Of a stretch of DNA of 64,000 nucleotides, positions 63,051 through 64,000 are shown one piece after another. The stretch covers positions 1,550,001-1,614,000 of the forward strand of contig CP074390.1 of NCBI GenBank assembly GCA_022041995.1, in the 5' to 3' direction. The first letter of the stretch is position 1; every line of letters starts with the position of its first letter. Below the pieces are notes generated by a model, which was not told where the DNA came from, made no database searches, and was given only the letters and a program-made list of their open reading frames with translations. A program made the translations under genes and the position numbers. Source of the stretch: Cupriavidus necator (lineage in GTDB: Bacteria > Pseudomonadota > Gammaproteobacteria > Burkholderiales > Burkholderiaceae).

Positions 63051-63800
63051 TCAGCTTGTGGCTTGGGAATTCACCTCTTCGACGATCAGGGAACCAAGCT
63101 CATGCCGGCGGGACAGCGGCATGCGGGTAGGAAAGACCATACTGATCGCCGCGAATCCGGACGGGACGGCAAAGGCGTGGCCGACGCCCGCCACGCCGAA
63201 ACCCGCGGCAAGCGTGTAACCCAGTTGCCGGCTGCGTTCAACACCGGTAAGGACGCGGGCGATGGTCAGGCCATGGCTATGGTATTCGGCCGCATGGCGT
63301 TCATGGTGCTGGCGAATCTCGGCGTTGGTCATGGTGGACAGCAATGACAGGCTGCCGATGCCCAGCCCCAGGAGACGAGTCTGGCCCACCAGGCTCGTCA
63401 GATCGGGGTTTTGCGGCGGGACCTGTTCCAGGTGCAGGTTGTAGCTGTAGTCGCCGATGCCGATGACCAGGAACACACCCTCGCCGCTACGCCGTGCCAG
63501 GCGCAGCATGGTAGGGAGGTAGGCCTGAACCAGGGGCGGGCGCGACATGGTGCGCAGCCCCAGGAACATGGCAGCGGTGCCCAGGCGGAAGTTGCGCGTC
63601 CTGGGATCCTGTTCGGCGTAATCGCGTTGGACCAGGAAGCTGATCATGCGCTGCGCTGTCGCGCGGCTCAGCCCGGTGAGCTCCACGAGCTGGCGCAGCG
63701 ACATGCCGTTGACATGGTGGTCGGCCAGCAGCGCCAGGATGGAAAAAACGCGCTCAAGGCTTTGGACGCCAGCGGGCGTCGATGATGACGGTGCCACGTG
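63051..63800 (-). CDS. IclR-family transcriptional regulator
   Basis: A 249-residue regulator. The N-terminal winged helix (about 8-65) is VQSLERVFSILALLADHHVNGMSLRQLVELTGLSRATAQRMISFLVQRDYAEQDPRTRNFRLG; an effector domain follows. The start is set at GTG 63800, with GGGAG ten bases before it, because longer starts (63839, 63830) fall inside or before the TATAAT/operator dyad at 63822-63838 and so would precede the likely transcript start. It is divergent from the DUF35 gene and upstream of the terpenoid-like operon, whose promoter carries the same dyad. Confidence 0.88.
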   Translation of the reverse strand, partial: HVAPSSSTPAGVQSLERVFSILALLADHHVNGMSLRQLVELTGLSRATAQRMISFLVQRDYAEQDPRTRNFRLGTAAMFLGLRTMSRPPLVQAYLPTMLRLARRSGEGVFLVIGIGDYSYNLHLEQVPPQNPDLTSLVGQTRLLGLGIGSLSLLSTMTNAEIRQHHERHAAEYHSHGLTIARVLTGVERSRQLGYTLAAGFGVAGVGHAFAVPSGFAAISMVFPTRMPLSRRHELGSLIVEEVNSQATS

Positions 63801-63821
63801 TTTCCATCTCCCGATGAATTT

Positions 63822-63838
63822 TGCCCACATTATAGGCA
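63822..63838. promoter_or_regulatory. IclR-type operator at the IclR promoter
   Basis: TGCCCACATTATAGGCA matches the palindrome at 63003-63019 at 15 of 17 positions. On the minus strand it contains TATAAT, a perfect -10 hexamer for the IclR gene. Overlap of operator and promoter predicts autoregulation. Confidence 0.65.
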
Positions 63839-63915
63839 TTCGGGATCATTTTCATTGGTGGATCTCCGGACATGTCATGAAATCGCAGCGGGTCAATGGC
63901 CATTGTGAGATCGAC

Positions 63916-64000
63916 ATGAGTGGAAACCGATTGGTAGAGGAATACCTCGCCTTCCTGGCGCAGGGACGTTTCATGCTGCAGCGCTCGCGCAGCAGCGGGC
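63916..64000 (+). CDS. DUF35-type (zinc-ribbon/OB-fold) protein, N-terminal fragment
   Basis: The gene runs off the window. The visible 28 codons read MSGNRLVEEYLAFLAQGRFMLQRSRSSG, resembling the start of DUF35 zinc-ribbon OB-fold proteins, which usually partner thiolase-like enzymes; the expected CxxC is replaced by serines at RSRSSG. An in-frame ATG at 63877 is the alternative start. It is divergent from the IclR gene and so is also a possible target of the shared dyad. Confidence 0.5.
   Translation, partial: MSGNRLVEEYLAFLAQGRFMLQRSRSSG

Noticed and set aside
1..64000. tRNA, rRNA or CRISPR features
   Set aside because: No cloverleaf-like segments, rRNA segments or regularly spaced direct repeats were seen in the intergenic regions.

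Overview
The window is GC-rich, with Burkholderiales-type gene content: Bug/TctC solute receptors, Gram-negative trimeric porins, a flhBAFG-fliA plus flgNMA/flgBCDEFGHIJKL flagellar locus, and many acyl-CoA catabolic genes. This suggests a Cupriavidus/Ralstonia-like beta-proteobacterium. Placement is inferred from gene content and protein style only.

Layout. (1) Positions 1-12.8 kb hold a catabolic region: a truncated flavin monooxygenase, a LysR regulator, an SMP-30 lactonase, then a co-directional run of enoyl-CoA hydratase, ADP-forming acyl-CoA synthetase, two acyl-CoA dehydrogenases, two SDRs and a porin, followed by an NTF2-like protein and an AAHS-type MFS importer. The synthetase and the first dehydrogenase each carry one frameshift; the second lesion sits in a perfect 17-bp-arm palindrome. 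Two short ORFs with strong Shine-Dalgarno sites precede the hydratase and the importer, each overlapping the downstream start as ATGA. (2) 12.9-16.3 kb: a small membrane protein, two orphan periplasmic receptors (ModA-like and Bug) and a divergent LysR gene. (3) 16.3-18.0 kb: an IS1182-family element with recognisable terminal inverted repeats, then about 660 bp without genes. (4) 18.6-23.9 kb: an accessory catabolic island of three SDRs, three SnoaL/NTF2-like proteins, an EthD-domain pseudogene with two lesions and an HxlR regulator, with dyad operators between the divergent units. (5) 24.4-45.1 kb: flagellar genes flhBAFG-fliA-flhE, convergent flgNMA, and flgBCDEFGHIJ-KL. Sigma-28-like promoters lie before flhB, flgM and flgK. 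FlhF has a long unassigned C-terminal half and FlhG lacks the usual ATPase lysines. (6) 45.3-51.8 kb: a glycogen-debranching-type glycosidase, a glycosyltransferase, a PRC-barrel protein, a DUF3597 protein and a YihY/BrkB membrane protein. (7) 52.2-62.9 kb: a seven-gene minus-strand operon whose core (carboxylase beta, acyl-CoA dehydrogenase, enoyl-CoA hydratase, carboxylase alpha) matches the atuCDEF order of acyclic terpene utilisation, with atuA moved to the end, an ADP-forming ligase at the front and a Bug receptor at the tail. An IclR gene (63.0-63.8 kb) lies upstream; near-identical 17-bp palindromes stand before both the operon and the IclR gene. The window ends in a truncated DUF35-type gene.

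How it fits together. Regions 1, 4 and 7 look like three separate routes that take up organic acids or cyclic compounds, activate them to CoA thioesters and oxidise them, each with a local regulator (LysR, HxlR, IclR). Region 5 builds the flagellar export gate, rod, hook and hook-filament junction. Substrates of the catabolic regions cannot be read from sequence alone.
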